From NCBI RefSeq assembly GCF_022024175.1, contig NZ_CP091794.1, forward strand, positions 1,550,001 to 1,614,000: a stretch of DNA of 64,000 nt, read 5' to 3'. Each line of letters opens with the position of its first letter. Positions within the stretch are counted from its first letter, which is position 1. Below, one piece after another: positions 53,757-62,814 of this stretch. The notes beneath the pieces are model-generated. The model had not been told where the DNA came from. It did no database searches and was given only the letters and a program-made list of their open reading frames with translations. A program made the position numbers and the translations under genes. The DNA is from Prevotella communis (lineage in GTDB: Bacteria > Bacteroidota > Bacteroidia > Bacteroidales > Bacteroidaceae).

Positions 53757-54917
53757 CTATTCAGAATAGATGCGCTCGTACTGCCGGGCCACTTTGATAT
53801 AGTCGTGATGGCGGCGTACGTACTCTATGCTCTGGCGCTTCAGTTCAGGGATGCGCTCAGGGTGAAGGACGAACTGTTCCAGTTCATCGCGCACGCTCTC
53901 GTACGTAGGTTGTACGTTGATGATAGGGCGCAGTTCGTTCTCTCCCAGTATCTTGTAGTTCTCGGGTTCACCGCCACCTATGCAGATAATACCCTTTGAC
54001 ATAGCCAGCAGGGGATTCATGGATGGGGTGTAGCTGTAGAGCTGGTCCAGGATGGCGTCGCTACCGTCCATCAGTTTCTGGTATTCGTTGAACGGGATTC
54101 CCTCCGCCTTGATGAGTTTCATCTTATCAGGATGCGCACGCAATACATCCTCGGCAGCCCGTAGCATGATGTCGGTACCCTTGTAGGCGCTTCGTCCCTT
54201 GCTGATGCCGATGAAGATGGATGAGGGCTGATGGATGAGGGCTGATGGCTGAGGGATGAGGGATGATGGTTCTTGCGTCCCTTCGGTAGCAAGCGAGCGG
54301 AGCTCGAGCGGATGTAAGATGTCTGATTCTGGCATCTTGATGGGCAGGGGGATGAAGTGCGTCTTCTCTTTGAAGTAAGGCTCATAGCACACGTAGTTCT
54401 CGTAGAGACCGGCGATGATCTGGTCGCAGTCAACCGCAATAAACTTATTAAGTTTCTCCTTCGTCGTACCCAGCCAGTCGCGCTGTTCCTTCAATGCAGG
54501 TTCGTCGGTGCGAAGCTGGTCGCCTATGTTGAAGTCGCTATAGCGCAGAGGCTTCCTGTTCGTACATTCGTTTACCCAGTACCAGTCCATGCCCATGGCG
54601 CAGAGCACCACCTTCCTGTTATATCTTCTCAGGTATCTGTATATATGGAATATCCATTCCGCCTTCAGTTCCAGGAACATCGGGTTGATGAGTTGCACCA
54701 CGTCATACCCCCTCCATCGTGGCAGTTGGCAACAGACCTTTGCCAAGAGCTTCAGTCCCCCCAGTTTTCCAGGTTGCCTGCTGAGGTTAATATCCCTTGG
54801 GTAGTTTTTCCAGAAGTCACCATTCGATGCCACTGTGACCTCATGTCCAAGCGTGCGCAGTCCCTCAGCCAGTGTGGCGTGTACGTTGCTATATTCTCCT
54901 AGTAGCAGTATCCTCAT
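53757..54917 (-). CDS. Glycosyltransferase family 4-like (GT-B)
   Basis: 386 residues from MRILLLGEYSNVH (ATG 54917), overlapping the upstream GT2 gene by 4 nt. GT-B fold: N-terminal Rossmann domain (LLGEYSNVHATLAEGLRTLGHEV), C-terminal donor domain (about 255-386; IFIGISKGRSAYKGTDIML, LAMSKGIICIGGGEPENY). The family E-x7-E element is weak. Between the domains lies a stretch ending PSSLIPQPSALIHQPSS that comes from 14-16 bp repeats, an unusual insertion at the hinge. Last gene of the polysaccharide block; the sugar is unknown. Confidence 0.82.
   Translation of the reverse strand: MRILLLGEYSNVHATLAEGLRTLGHEVTVASNGDFWKNYPRDINLSRQPGKLGGLKLLAKVCCQLPRWRGYDVVQLINPMFLELKAEWIFHIYRYLRRYNRKVVLCAMGMDWYWVNECTNRKPLRYSDFNIGDQLRTDEPALKEQRDWLGTTKEKLNKFIAVDCDQIIAGLYENYVCYEPYFKEKTHFIPLPIKMPESDILHPLELRSLATEGTQEPSSLIPQPSALIHQPSSIFIGISKGRSAYKGTDIMLRAAEDVLRAHPDKMKLIKAEGIPFNEYQKLMDGSDAILDQLYSYTPSMNPLLAMSKGIICIGGGEPENYKILGENELRPIINVQPTYESVRDELEQFVLHPERIPELKRQSIEYVRRHHDYIKVARQYERIYSE
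54216..54269. repeat. GATGAGGGCTGATG-type tandem repeat inside the GT4 gene
   Basis: ATGGATGAGGGCTG occurs twice in a row, followed by degenerate units (ATGGCTGAGGGATGAGGGATG). A shorter copy of the motif lies in the intergenic region near 6655. In frame on the minus strand it encodes Pro/Ser/Gln repeats. Confidence 0.65.
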
Positions 54918-55876
54918 CTCTCTCTCTTGATTAATGGCAGCGTACGCATCAGGAAGGCCAGTCCTATCTTCGTGTTCGTCAGTCGGCGGAACCACTTGTA
55001 TTTCTTCGTGTATTCCTTGTCGGCCAGCGGGAACAGTCCTTTCTTGCGCAGCTCCTCCAGTTGTCGGTCCAGGTAATGCCTGTTGCGCGTCTCCACAATC
55101 ACCTTATAGATATAGTCCATTGTCAGCTGGTGGACCCGTCGCAGCAGCGCCATGCGGTCGCTTCCCGGTATGACGGCAGCAAACTGGTACAGCCGGTAGA
55201 TAATCGCCTTGAAGTCGTTGAGCCGCTTCACCGTGTTGCGTGCATCCTGACTCGTTGTGATCGAGGCCTCCCTGCTCCTGTAGAAATACGCCTCCGCATC
55301 CGTCTGTATAATAGAACCGGCGCGCAGAATCAGCAGCGGCGTAAACTCCTCATCCTCATGATAGATACCCGTGGTGAAGCGCAGGTTACCCAGGATGGTA
55401 GCCTTGAACAGATATCCGCATGCCGTAGCCTTGATATTCTGGTGACGCAGCAGATAGCGTCCCGTGGCAGCCTTCTGGTCGGCATATACCTTCTGACTTT
55501 GATCCTGCCTGCTGAACTCAAACATCACCATGTCCGGTCCCTTGAAACGGGCGATGTCCAGACAATGCTCGTACTGATTGGTGATGAGCGCATCATCGGC
55601 ATCCACAAACTGGATATACTGTCCCGTAGCATTCTGCAGACCCCTGTTGCGCGCACATCCCAGTCCGCCGTTCTTCTGACGGATATAGATGATATCGTCC
55701 AGGTAGTTGTTGAGCGCACCGAGGGGCGACACCTGCGAGCCATCATCAACGACGATGATTTCCCGTTCCGATTTCCTCAAGGAGAGTCGGATAATACTGT
55801 CCAGACATTCGCATAACATCTCCGTGGGGACGTTATAGACCGGTATGATGAAACTTATGAACGGGGTTTCTTCCAT
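54914..55876 (-). CDS. Glycosyltransferase family 2
   Basis: 320 residues. GT-A fold: ISFIIPVYNVPTEM at the N-terminus, VVDDGSQVSP, NGGLGCARNRGLQNA and FVDADDAL with the metal-binding acidic triad. The C-terminal 100 residues are basic and helical, possibly membrane-associated. It overlaps both neighbouring glycosyltransferase genes. It adds one sugar to a growing surface glycan; donor and acceptor cannot be read from sequence. Confidence 0.88.
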   Translation of the reverse strand: MEETPFISFIIPVYNVPTEMLCECLDSIIRLSLRKSEREIIVVDDGSQVSPLGALNNYLDDIIYIRQKNGGLGCARNRGLQNATGQYIQFVDADDALITNQYEHCLDIARFKGPDMVMFEFSRQDQSQKVYADQKAATGRYLLRHQNIKATACGYLFKATILGNLRFTTGIYHEDEEFTPLLILRAGSIIQTDAEAYFYRSREASITTSQDARNTVKRLNDFKAIIYRLYQFAAVIPGSDRMALLRRVHQLTMDYIYKVIVETRNRHYLDRQLEELRKKGLFPLADKEYTKKYKWFRRLTNTKIGLAFLMRTLPLIKRER

Positions 55877-56760
55877 TGGTGTATCGCTTTATTGATTTTA
55901 CAAATTCCGTTGATGCCGAATATATCCAGCAGCAATGCCTTGACACGCAGTCTTGCCGGCAGTCTCTTTGCCAAGGGATTGATGCGCATAAAGGGTAGGG
56001 TAGGTGCCTCGCCAGACAGTTCACAGACGTCCATCTGGATATTCAGCACATGCATATAATACAGGGTGTCGTTCCATTGGCGCATCGTATGGATATGACT
56101 GTCCAACAGGTTCTTTAACTCCTTCCCGTTTGCTGTGGCTGTGATACCCTTCTCGTTCAGCGTGTAGTAATACAGTCCCTGATTCACCGTGCAGATATTC
56201 CTTGCTGTCTGCAGTAATCGGGGCAGGGTTGCAGCATCCTCGAATACCTGACCCTCAGGAAAACGTATATTGTCAAATAGGCTCCGTTTGTATAGCTTAT
56301 TACAAGCGTAGGTATGACTGTAGCCTTTCGCGTCCAGCCAGTAGCGCTTAGGGTCTGTATAGACCTTATCCGAGAAAGAAATAATCTGTTGACTGGAGGA
56401 TTGGTGAAATCTGCATACTGGATATTCCACGATATCATGTCTCTCTGCCAGCGCTATGATGCCGCTGTATGTTCCCTCCTTCAGAAAATCGTCAGAGTCC
56501 ACAAACGTAATCAGTTCGCCAGATGCCTTACAGATACCTGCATTGCGCGCAGCACTCAGTCCGCGGTTCTTCTGATGAATCACGAGGATATGCGCGTCTT
56601 TTGCCTGCCATTCATCACAGATTGCCGCACTCTTGTCCCTTGACCCGTCGTCCACCAGTATCACCTCGAAATCGCCGATGCCCTGATGGAGCACACTCTC
56701 GATACATCTGTCGAGCGTGTCCTCTACATTATATACAGGTATGACGATACTCAGTTTCAT
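55855..56760 (-). CDS. Glycosyltransferase family 2
   Basis: 301 residues; KLSIVIPVYNVEDTLDRCIES, VDDGSRDKSAAICDEW, RGLSAARNAG and FVDSDDFLKEG define a GT2 enzyme of the EpsE/WcaA kind. The end overlaps the next GT2 gene by 22 nt. A promoter -7 box (TATCTTTG) stands only 4 nt before its ATG, so it may be expressed from a leaderless transcript in addition to read-through from the flippase gene. Confidence 0.88.
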   Translation of the reverse strand: MKLSIVIPVYNVEDTLDRCIESVLHQGIGDFEVILVDDGSRDKSAAICDEWQAKDAHILVIHQKNRGLSAARNAGICKASGELITFVDSDDFLKEGTYSGIIALAERHDIVEYPVCRFHQSSSQQIISFSDKVYTDPKRYWLDAKGYSHTYACNKLYKRSLFDNIRFPEGQVFEDAATLPRLLQTARNICTVNQGLYYYTLNEKGITATANGKELKNLLDSHIHTMRQWNDTLYYMHVLNIQMDVCELSGEAPTLPFMRINPLAKRLPARLRVKALLLDIFGINGICKINKAIHQWKKPRS

Positions 56761-56764
56761 GATG

Positions 56765-56772
56765 CAAAGATA
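56765..56772 (-). promoter_or_regulatory. Internal promoter -7 box before a GT2 gene
   Basis: TATCTTTG followed by C on the minus strand, ending 4 nt before the ATG at 56760. The -33 region lies within the end of the flippase gene and has no clear TTTG. Confidence 0.5.
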
Positions 56773-56784
56773 CGAATAACTTTT

Positions 56785-58299
56785 CTAATCCTCCACCTTT
56801 TTGCATTTGTTTTTATACCGTCTGACGATAGCGCGCAGATCCATACGCTTGTTGAGCTGTATGATGCAGTAGCCGATGCAGACGGCGTTGATGATGCCCA
56901 TGACCGCATATTTCTCCAGTGTGGAGGGAATCTGCGAGCCTGTCAGGCAGATGGCTGCCATCACCGTGGTGATGATTATCAGGTTGATGGTCTTGCGCGT
57001 GAAGCGGAAATGGTAGCGCCACGGAATCAGTATCAGACTGACGATGACCTCTACCACCGACACGCACAGCGCCCCATAGCCCAGTCCGTCTAGTCCGAGG
57101 AAATAATAGAACACAGCCATGATGACAAATGTCTTCGTACTGCCCCATACGGCCTCCACCCAGAAAATCATCTTGTTGTCCCCCTTGGCGTAGATGATAT
57201 AGTCGCGCGCAAAACACAGCGCTTTCAGTACCGTGGCCATACCCATGAAGCACACCATCCGCTCAATGCTCAGGAATTCCTCTGTCAGCAGGATGCGTAT
57301 AGCCAGCGGGGCCGTCAGCATCAGTATCATAGCCAGTGGCGTGATTATCAGCATCGTAATCTCCGTCTGTTGGTTCACCACCCTGAAAGTCTCCTGGATG
57401 TTCGTCTTTATCAGACTCGAGAGGTTAGGGTAGTAGTCGGTTGCCATCGCCGTGAATACCAGTCCTGTGTACTGCACCGTAATCACGTTGCAAGCCTGAT
57501 AGAAACCCACGTCCTCCGTACTGCCTATATTATTGATAAACGCTACCAGTGCATACGTGGTCAGTGTGCCAATCAGCGACCCCAGGGTCATGACGGCGCC
57601 AAACTTGATGATGCCGCGTCCCTGTGTCCACATGGTCCTCAGCGAAATCCTCTCCTGCGGCATCTCCTTCTTATGGCGGTAGGACAACAGGCGTATCACG
57701 ACGAAGTAGATGACGTTGCCCACGATCATGGCCGGCACGATACCCTCGATACCCCATACGAAGTAGATAGGCACGCTCAACATCAGTCCGCACATCGGCG
57801 GCACGATAGAGCAGAACGCCAGCATCTTGTATTTCCGCATACCCTGCATCACCGCCATTTCGCCCATGCCCATCACGTTGAAGAATACGGCAACGCTCAG
57901 CAGGAGGAAATACGGGATATGCTTCTGGTCGTTGAACGACGTGGCCGACAGCAATGGCGAGAACACCACCGTGATGACCAGACCCAGGAGTGAGGCCATC
58001 AGCACGATGCGCCTTACCAGCCTCACGGTGAAGGCCAGCACCTTCGGGTCAGCATCATTGCCGGCCTGCGAGATTGGCGGCACCGCCGACACGTTCAGTC
58101 CCATCAGGGAAAACTGCTGAATGGTGTTGGCCGCCGAGTTGAATACCGAGGAAATACCCATACCCGTAGAGTGCAGGATATGGGCCACCAGTTTGGCACG
58201 GATGATATTCACGAGAATATTCAGCACCTGAGCACTTCCAAAGATGGCCGTGCTCGACATGATTCTGCGGTATGCGCTGACTTTCCTCTCGTTGGTCAT
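56785..58299 (-). CDS. Polysaccharide flippase (Wzx/MOP family)
   Basis: 504 residues with 12-14 predicted membrane helices and short charged loops, the pattern of oligosaccharide flippases. Typical opening AYRRIMSSTAIFGSAQVLNILVNIIRAKLVAHIL and a conserved amphipathic region (SVFNSAANTIQQFS). It moves lipid-linked repeat units across the inner membrane. Position inside a glycosyltransferase cluster supports this. It starts 6 nt after the two-domain glycosyltransferase stop. No polymerase (Wzy) or chain-length regulator is in the window. Confidence 0.85.
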   Translation of the reverse strand: MTNERKVSAYRRIMSSTAIFGSAQVLNILVNIIRAKLVAHILHSTGMGISSVFNSAANTIQQFSLMGLNVSAVPPISQAGNDADPKVLAFTVRLVRRIVLMASLLGLVITVVFSPLLSATSFNDQKHIPYFLLLSVAVFFNVMGMGEMAVMQGMRKYKMLAFCSIVPPMCGLMLSVPIYFVWGIEGIVPAMIVGNVIYFVVIRLLSYRHKKEMPQERISLRTMWTQGRGIIKFGAVMTLGSLIGTLTTYALVAFINNIGSTEDVGFYQACNVITVQYTGLVFTAMATDYYPNLSSLIKTNIQETFRVVNQQTEITMLIITPLAMILMLTAPLAIRILLTEEFLSIERMVCFMGMATVLKALCFARDYIIYAKGDNKMIFWVEAVWGSTKTFVIMAVFYYFLGLDGLGYGALCVSVVEVIVSLILIPWRYHFRFTRKTINLIIITTVMAAICLTGSQIPSTLEKYAVMGIINAVCIGYCIIQLNKRMDLRAIVRRYKNKCKKVED

Positions 58300-58305
58300 G
58301 TCCGT

Positions 58306-60306
58306 TTAGAATTGTATCGTTTTCAGTTCCTTTCCTCCCACCAGCGATGCCGCATACGGGAATCCGCTCATCATCATGTGCGGCCCCTTCAGCAGGTAGG
58401 TTGCGCTGGCCCCTTCGATGATGTAGAAGTCCAGGAAGGTCCTTTCGTAGTATTCGTAGTTGTGCACGCCGTCGTTCCCGATATGCGAGATAGTGCCAGG
58501 CGTCGTGTAGATATCGAAGTGCTTCCCTGCCTCTTCGATGAAGGTCGTGCTGTCCGAGCAGATCACCAGCTTGTCGTGTGGATGCTCATCCCTGACAGCC
58601 TGCAATCGGGCAATGCAACTATGGAGCAGTTGCTGACGCTCTGTGACCGACAGCGGTTCGCAGTACACCTCCTCGTTGAAATCGTCCAGACAGTTGCAGA
58701 AGCGGGCCGATACCGTGACGTAGCTCCCGCCAATCTCCGCCTTGATCTTGTCGATATGCTGCTGCAGCCGTGCCGAGGGCTTGAACAGTTCCCGGAACGA
58801 CTGCGCAAAGCCGTTGTCATAGCAGAAGGCAGCATTCGTGTAGGCGTGCGTCTGCACGTCCCTGCTGCTGACGAGCGCCTGCTGTATCTGTTTCAGGTGC
58901 ATCTGCCGTTCCCCTGGCGAGTCATAGACGCTGCTGGCTATCAGCGTGCGTGACTGCATCGGACTGAAGCTTACCTCGTCAGGACTCACGGTCCAGTCGT
59001 ATGTACCCGGCACCAGATAGTCTGTCAGCAGGAACGGATGCGTGAAGTGCAACTTGAACGCGCGTCCTGTAGCCAGACATTCCTGATACACGCTCACGGC
59101 ACCCCTCAGACGGTCTATCAGCCCGCCGCTGGGTGCGTTGCCGCAAAACATGCTGATGACGTATGGCTCGTAGCTGTTCAGCGTCTTTCCCTGCAGATAG
59201 CTCCTGGCTGTCTCCCTGCACACTTTCTCTTCCTCGCGCTTCCTGGTGTAGGTGTTGGCAAATCCCTCCGGATTCCTGCGCTGCATCACCTTCTCCTTGA
59301 GCAGCGCCCGGTTGTATCTCAGGCAGTATAGCGCCAGCACCAGCGGAAAACTCCTCAGGTTCAGGAACTGTATACGTTCTGCCTTGGTCAGCACACTGGC
59401 ATCCAGACGCTTGAAACAGTCAGACAGGTTCCTTTGTATCTCAGCATCGGCATCCGTCAGTTCCTCGTGATGCTTCACGAACAGCATCATCTTCCAGCGC
59501 CAGTCGCAGAATGTGCGACGCATCGTCCTGCGGTATTCCTCGCTGTCCTTGCCGAATTCCCGCTCCATGATGTCGAGCAGTTGCAGGGCCGTCTTCTGCG
59601 TATGGAAAACCTTTGGTGAGATGCGTGTCGTGGTCGACGCCTCGTGGTTCTGGTAGTAGTAGCGCGCCTTGGCAAATGCCGCTTTCCCTGCGTGAATCAG
59701 GTACAGGCGCTCGTCCACCTCGTCGGAGTTCATCCAGATGGGTTCCTTCTTCTCCGGGTAGCTCATGTTGATCCAGGCACTCTTGCGATACAGTCCGCCG
59801 TTGCACCCGATGCGCCATTCCGGCACCGTCTCCTTCACCAGTTCCCTGGCCTCATACACCTTGTCCGTGTCAAATCCCTCTGCGGGCAGCGTCTGCGTGG
59901 TCTTTCCCGAGTCCAGGTCCACAAAGAGCATCTGGGGGTAGATGATGTCGGCATCCGTCTGTTGCTGACGCTCCGCCATCCGTTCCAGGTAGTCGTCTGA
60001 GAGCTGATCGTCTATGTCGAGGGGCAACACGAATCCGCCCTTCGCCTCATACACGGCATGGTCGCGGGGCTGCTTGGCCGTCCCGCTGTTTTTCTGCTGA
60101 AAGAACCGGATGCGCTCGTCTCCTGAGGCCAGGGTCTCCAGACACTTGGCCGTGCCGTCGGTAGAGCCGTCGTCTACCACCACCCATTCCCAGTCCGGGT
60201 AGGTCTGGCGGCACAGACAGTCGTAGGCGCTCTTCACAAAGTTCTCACCATTGTACACAGGCGTCACAACTGAAATCAGCATCTTTTCCTCAGGAGAATT
60301 TTTCAT
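58306..60306 (-). CDS. Two-domain glycosyltransferase: GT2 plus fucosyltransferase-like
   Basis: 666 residues. Residues about 8-240 are a GT2 domain (ISVVTPVYNGENFV, VVDDGSTDGTAKC, LPLDIDDQL). After a basic helical spacer, residues about 365-660 form a second domain with no GT2 motifs; FTHPFLLTDYLV, KLVICSDSTTFIEEA and the closing ATYLLKGPHMMMSGFPYAASLVGG are reminiscent of GT-B fucosyltransferase-like (NodZ/O-FucT) folds, a tentative call. A fusion would let one protein add two sugars in sequence. First gene of the minus-strand polysaccharide block; no clear promoter box was found in the 75 nt to the divergent helicase gene. Confidence 0.72.
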   Translation of the reverse strand: MKNSPEEKMLISVVTPVYNGENFVKSAYDCLCRQTYPDWEWVVVDDGSTDGTAKCLETLASGDERIRFFQQKNSGTAKQPRDHAVYEAKGGFVLPLDIDDQLSDDYLERMAERQQQTDADIIYPQMLFVDLDSGKTTQTLPAEGFDTDKVYEARELVKETVPEWRIGCNGGLYRKSAWINMSYPEKKEPIWMNSDEVDERLYLIHAGKAAFAKARYYYQNHEASTTTRISPKVFHTQKTALQLLDIMEREFGKDSEEYRRTMRRTFCDWRWKMMLFVKHHEELTDADAEIQRNLSDCFKRLDASVLTKAERIQFLNLRSFPLVLALYCLRYNRALLKEKVMQRRNPEGFANTYTRKREEEKVCRETARSYLQGKTLNSYEPYVISMFCGNAPSGGLIDRLRGAVSVYQECLATGRAFKLHFTHPFLLTDYLVPGTYDWTVSPDEVSFSPMQSRTLIASSVYDSPGERQMHLKQIQQALVSSRDVQTHAYTNAAFCYDNGFAQSFRELFKPSARLQQHIDKIKAEIGGSYVTVSARFCNCLDDFNEEVYCEPLSVTERQQLLHSCIARLQAVRDEHPHDKLVICSDSTTFIEEAGKHFDIYTTPGTISHIGNDGVHNYEYYERTFLDFYIIEGASATYLLKGPHMMMSGFPYAASLVGGKELKTIQF

Positions 60307-60354
60307 ACTGAAAATATAACGTGAAAAAGTGGCTTTTATTTTATAAATAATGAT

Positions 60355-60362
60355 TAACTTTG
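60355..60362 (+). promoter_or_regulatory. Promoter -7 box of the helicase gene
   Basis: TAACTTTG followed by C, 18 nt before ATG 60381. No clear -33. Confidence 0.6.
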
Positions 60363-60380
60363 CAGACGAATTTTAACGAT

Positions 60381-62768
60381 ATGGACAACATACTTTCACA
60401 ACTCAATGATAGTCAGCGCGAAGCGGTGGAATATTGCGATGGTGCCTCACTTGTAATTGCTGGTGCAGGCTCCGGAAAAACGCGTGTGCTGACCTATAAG
60501 ATAGCCTATCTGATGGAGCAGGTAGGACTGAAACCCTGGAATATCCTGGCCCTGACGTTTACCAACAAGGCGGCGCGCGAGATGAAGGAGCGTATTGCCC
60601 GACTGGTAGGTCAGCATCAGGCCGTCTACCTGCAGATGGGCACGTTCCATTCCGTCTTCTCGCGTATCCTCAGGGCCGAGGCCGAGCGGATAGGGTATAG
60701 CTCCAACTTCACGATCTACGATCAGAGTGACGCCCGTTCGCTGGTGAAGAGTATCATCAAGGAGATGGGCCTCGACGACAAGGTATATAAGCCCTCCAGT
60801 GTGAGCGACCAGATATCCATGGCCAAGAACCATCTTATCCTGCCCAACGCTTTTGTGAAGTGCTCGCTTTTTGATTCTAAAAAGCCAAAGGTTGCTGAGA
60901 TATACCTACACTATGCTGAGCGTTGCCGACAGGCCAACGCGATGGACTTCGACGATCTCCTTGTGCAGACCTACCTGCTCTTCGAGAACCACGAGGATGT
61001 ACGTCGTAAATATGTGGAGCGTTTTCAGTATGTGCTGGTCGATGAGTATCAGGATACCAACTTTGCCCAACAGAAAATTGTGCTTCAACTGACGCGTGAA
61101 CGACAGCGTGTCTGCGTGGTGGGTGATGATGCTCAAAGTATTTATAGTTTCCGTGGAGCCAATATAGATAATATATTGAGTTTCAGGGAATCATACGATA
61201 ATGCTATGCTTTTTAAACTGGAGCAGAACTACCGTTCTACGCAACTCATCGTGCGCGCTGCCAACAGTTTGATTCGCAAGAATGAGCGTCAGATTCCCAA
61301 GGATGTTTTTAGTCGGAACGACGAAGGCGAGAAACTCCAGTTGAAACCCGCTTATAGCGACAAGGAAGAGGCCATCATCGTGTGCAAGGATATTCGTCGT
61401 ATCCGTCGTGAGGATGGATGCGAATACAGCGATTTTGCCATCCTCTACCGCACCAATGCCCAGAGCCGTTCCTTTGAGGAACAGATGCGCAAGGACGGTA
61501 TCCCGTATCGCATCTATGGCGGCCTGAGCTTCTACCAGCGCAAGGAGATCAAGGACGTGATTGCCTATTTCCGTGTGGTGGTCAATCCCAATGATGAGGA
61601 GGCCCTGAAGCGTATCATCAACTATCCCACGCGCGGTATTGGTGACACCACGCTTTCCAGGATTGTGGATACGGCTTCTAAGGAAGGCAAGTCGCTCTGG
61701 GAGGTGATGACCCAGCCGGCACATCTCGAAGTCAGCAAGGGCACCCTCACCAAGATCAATAATTTCTGTCAGCTGATCGACGGCTGGCGCATGCGCCTCG
61801 ATGGCGAGGATGCCTACCAGTTGGGCCACGCCATCATCATGGAGAGCGGCATATCTAAAGAAATTTATTCCAGTCGCAACCCCGAGGACCTCTCCCGTCA
61901 GGAGAACCTGGAGGAGTTCCTCGCCGCCATGCAGGACTTCGTGGAGAGCCGTCGTGAGGAGGACCAGGGCGACCAGATTGCCCTGAGCGACTTCCTGCAG
62001 GAGGTGGCACTGCTCACCGACCTCGACAGCGAGGGCGATGCCGACCAGCCCAAGGTGTCGCTGATGACCATCCATTCCGCCAAGGGACTGGAGTTCCCCA
62101 CGGTCTTTGTCGTGGGCCTTGAGGAGAATATCTTCCCGTCGCCCATGTGCACCAACAGCATGCGCGAGCTCGAGGAGGAGCGCCGCCTGCTCTATGTGGC
62201 CATCACCCGTGCCGAGCGCCATTGCATCCTGACCTGTGCGCAAAACCGTTTCCGCTACGGACGCATGGAGTACGACACGCCCTCACGTTTTATCAAGGAT
62301 ATCGACCCCTCATTGCTGCATGTCGAAGGCTCTATGGGCGCTTTTGATAAGTCTGCCCAGCGCCTGCCTTGGCAGCGCGCCTCCGAGGGTCCTGAGTGGA
62401 TGCAGAATCCCCGCCCCGTGGCCACTCAGTTCCGTGCCGATCCCAAGCCCCGTCAAGTGGCTCCCCGTCGCCCGGAACCTAAGGTGGACCCCTTCAGTGA
62501 GGGCTTCAAGCGCCAGTTAGATATTGCCAGCGGCGGACGCTTCAAACCCGTGGCCAGCACCCGCCAGACCTCAGCCGTCAGCGCTCAGCCCTCATCCGCG
62601 CCCCATAGCCTCCACGAGGGGGCTGTCATTGAGCATCAGCGCTTTGGAGTTGGTACGGTGGTGAAGCTCGAAGGTGCCGGCGACAACGAGAAAGCCACGG
62701 TCGAGTTCCGTAATGTGGGCACCAAACAGCTGCTCCTGAAGTTCGCCAAGTTCACTATAGTGAAATAG
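60381..62768 (+). CDS. UvrD/PcrA-type 3'-5' DNA helicase
   Basis: 795 residues from MDNILSQLNDSQ (ATG 60381). SF1A helicase motifs: LNDSQREAV (Q motif), AGAGSGKTRVLTYK (I), LTFTNKAAREM (Ia), VDEYQDTNFAQQ (II), VVGDDAQSIYSFRGA (III), LEQNYRST (IV), TIHSAKGLEFPTVFVVGLEE (V) and VAITRAERHC (VI). The C-terminus has the Tudor-like tail (VIEHQRFGVGTVVKLEG) of PcrA/UvrD. It unwinds DNA in repair and replication. The tail before that module is rich in Ala, Ser, Pro and Gln (TSAVSAQPSSAP), encoded by CAGCCCTCA-like repeats. Confidence 0.94.
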   Translation: MDNILSQLNDSQREAVEYCDGASLVIAGAGSGKTRVLTYKIAYLMEQVGLKPWNILALTFTNKAAREMKERIARLVGQHQAVYLQMGTFHSVFSRILRAEAERIGYSSNFTIYDQSDARSLVKSIIKEMGLDDKVYKPSSVSDQISMAKNHLILPNAFVKCSLFDSKKPKVAEIYLHYAERCRQANAMDFDDLLVQTYLLFENHEDVRRKYVERFQYVLVDEYQDTNFAQQKIVLQLTRERQRVCVVGDDAQSIYSFRGANIDNILSFRESYDNAMLFKLEQNYRSTQLIVRAANSLIRKNERQIPKDVFSRNDEGEKLQLKPAYSDKEEAIIVCKDIRRIRREDGCEYSDFAILYRTNAQSRSFEEQMRKDGIPYRIYGGLSFYQRKEIKDVIAYFRVVVNPNDEEALKRIINYPTRGIGDTTLSRIVDTASKEGKSLWEVMTQPAHLEVSKGTLTKINNFCQLIDGWRMRLDGEDAYQLGHAIIMESGISKEIYSSRNPEDLSRQENLEEFLAAMQDFVESRREEDQGDQIALSDFLQEVALLTDLDSEGDADQPKVSLMTIHSAKGLEFPTVFVVGLEENIFPSPMCTNSMRELEEERRLLYVAITRAERHCILTCAQNRFRYGRMEYDTPSRFIKDIDPSLLHVEGSMGAFDKSAQRLPWQRASEGPEWMQNPRPVATQFRADPKPRQVAPRRPEPKVDPFSEGFKRQLDIASGGRFKPVASTRQTSAVSAQPSSAPHSLHEGAVIEHQRFGVGTVVKLEGAGDNEKATVEFRNVGTKQLLLKFAKFTIVK

Positions 62769-62814
62769 GGCCTGAGGAACATTGATGAATACAAATGATA
62801 TAAACTACTACAGG

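Noticed and set aside
54216..54290. CRISPR-like repeat array
   Set aside because: Units are 14-16 bp, contiguous without spacers, and read in frame inside a glycosyltransferase gene. No cas genes are present.
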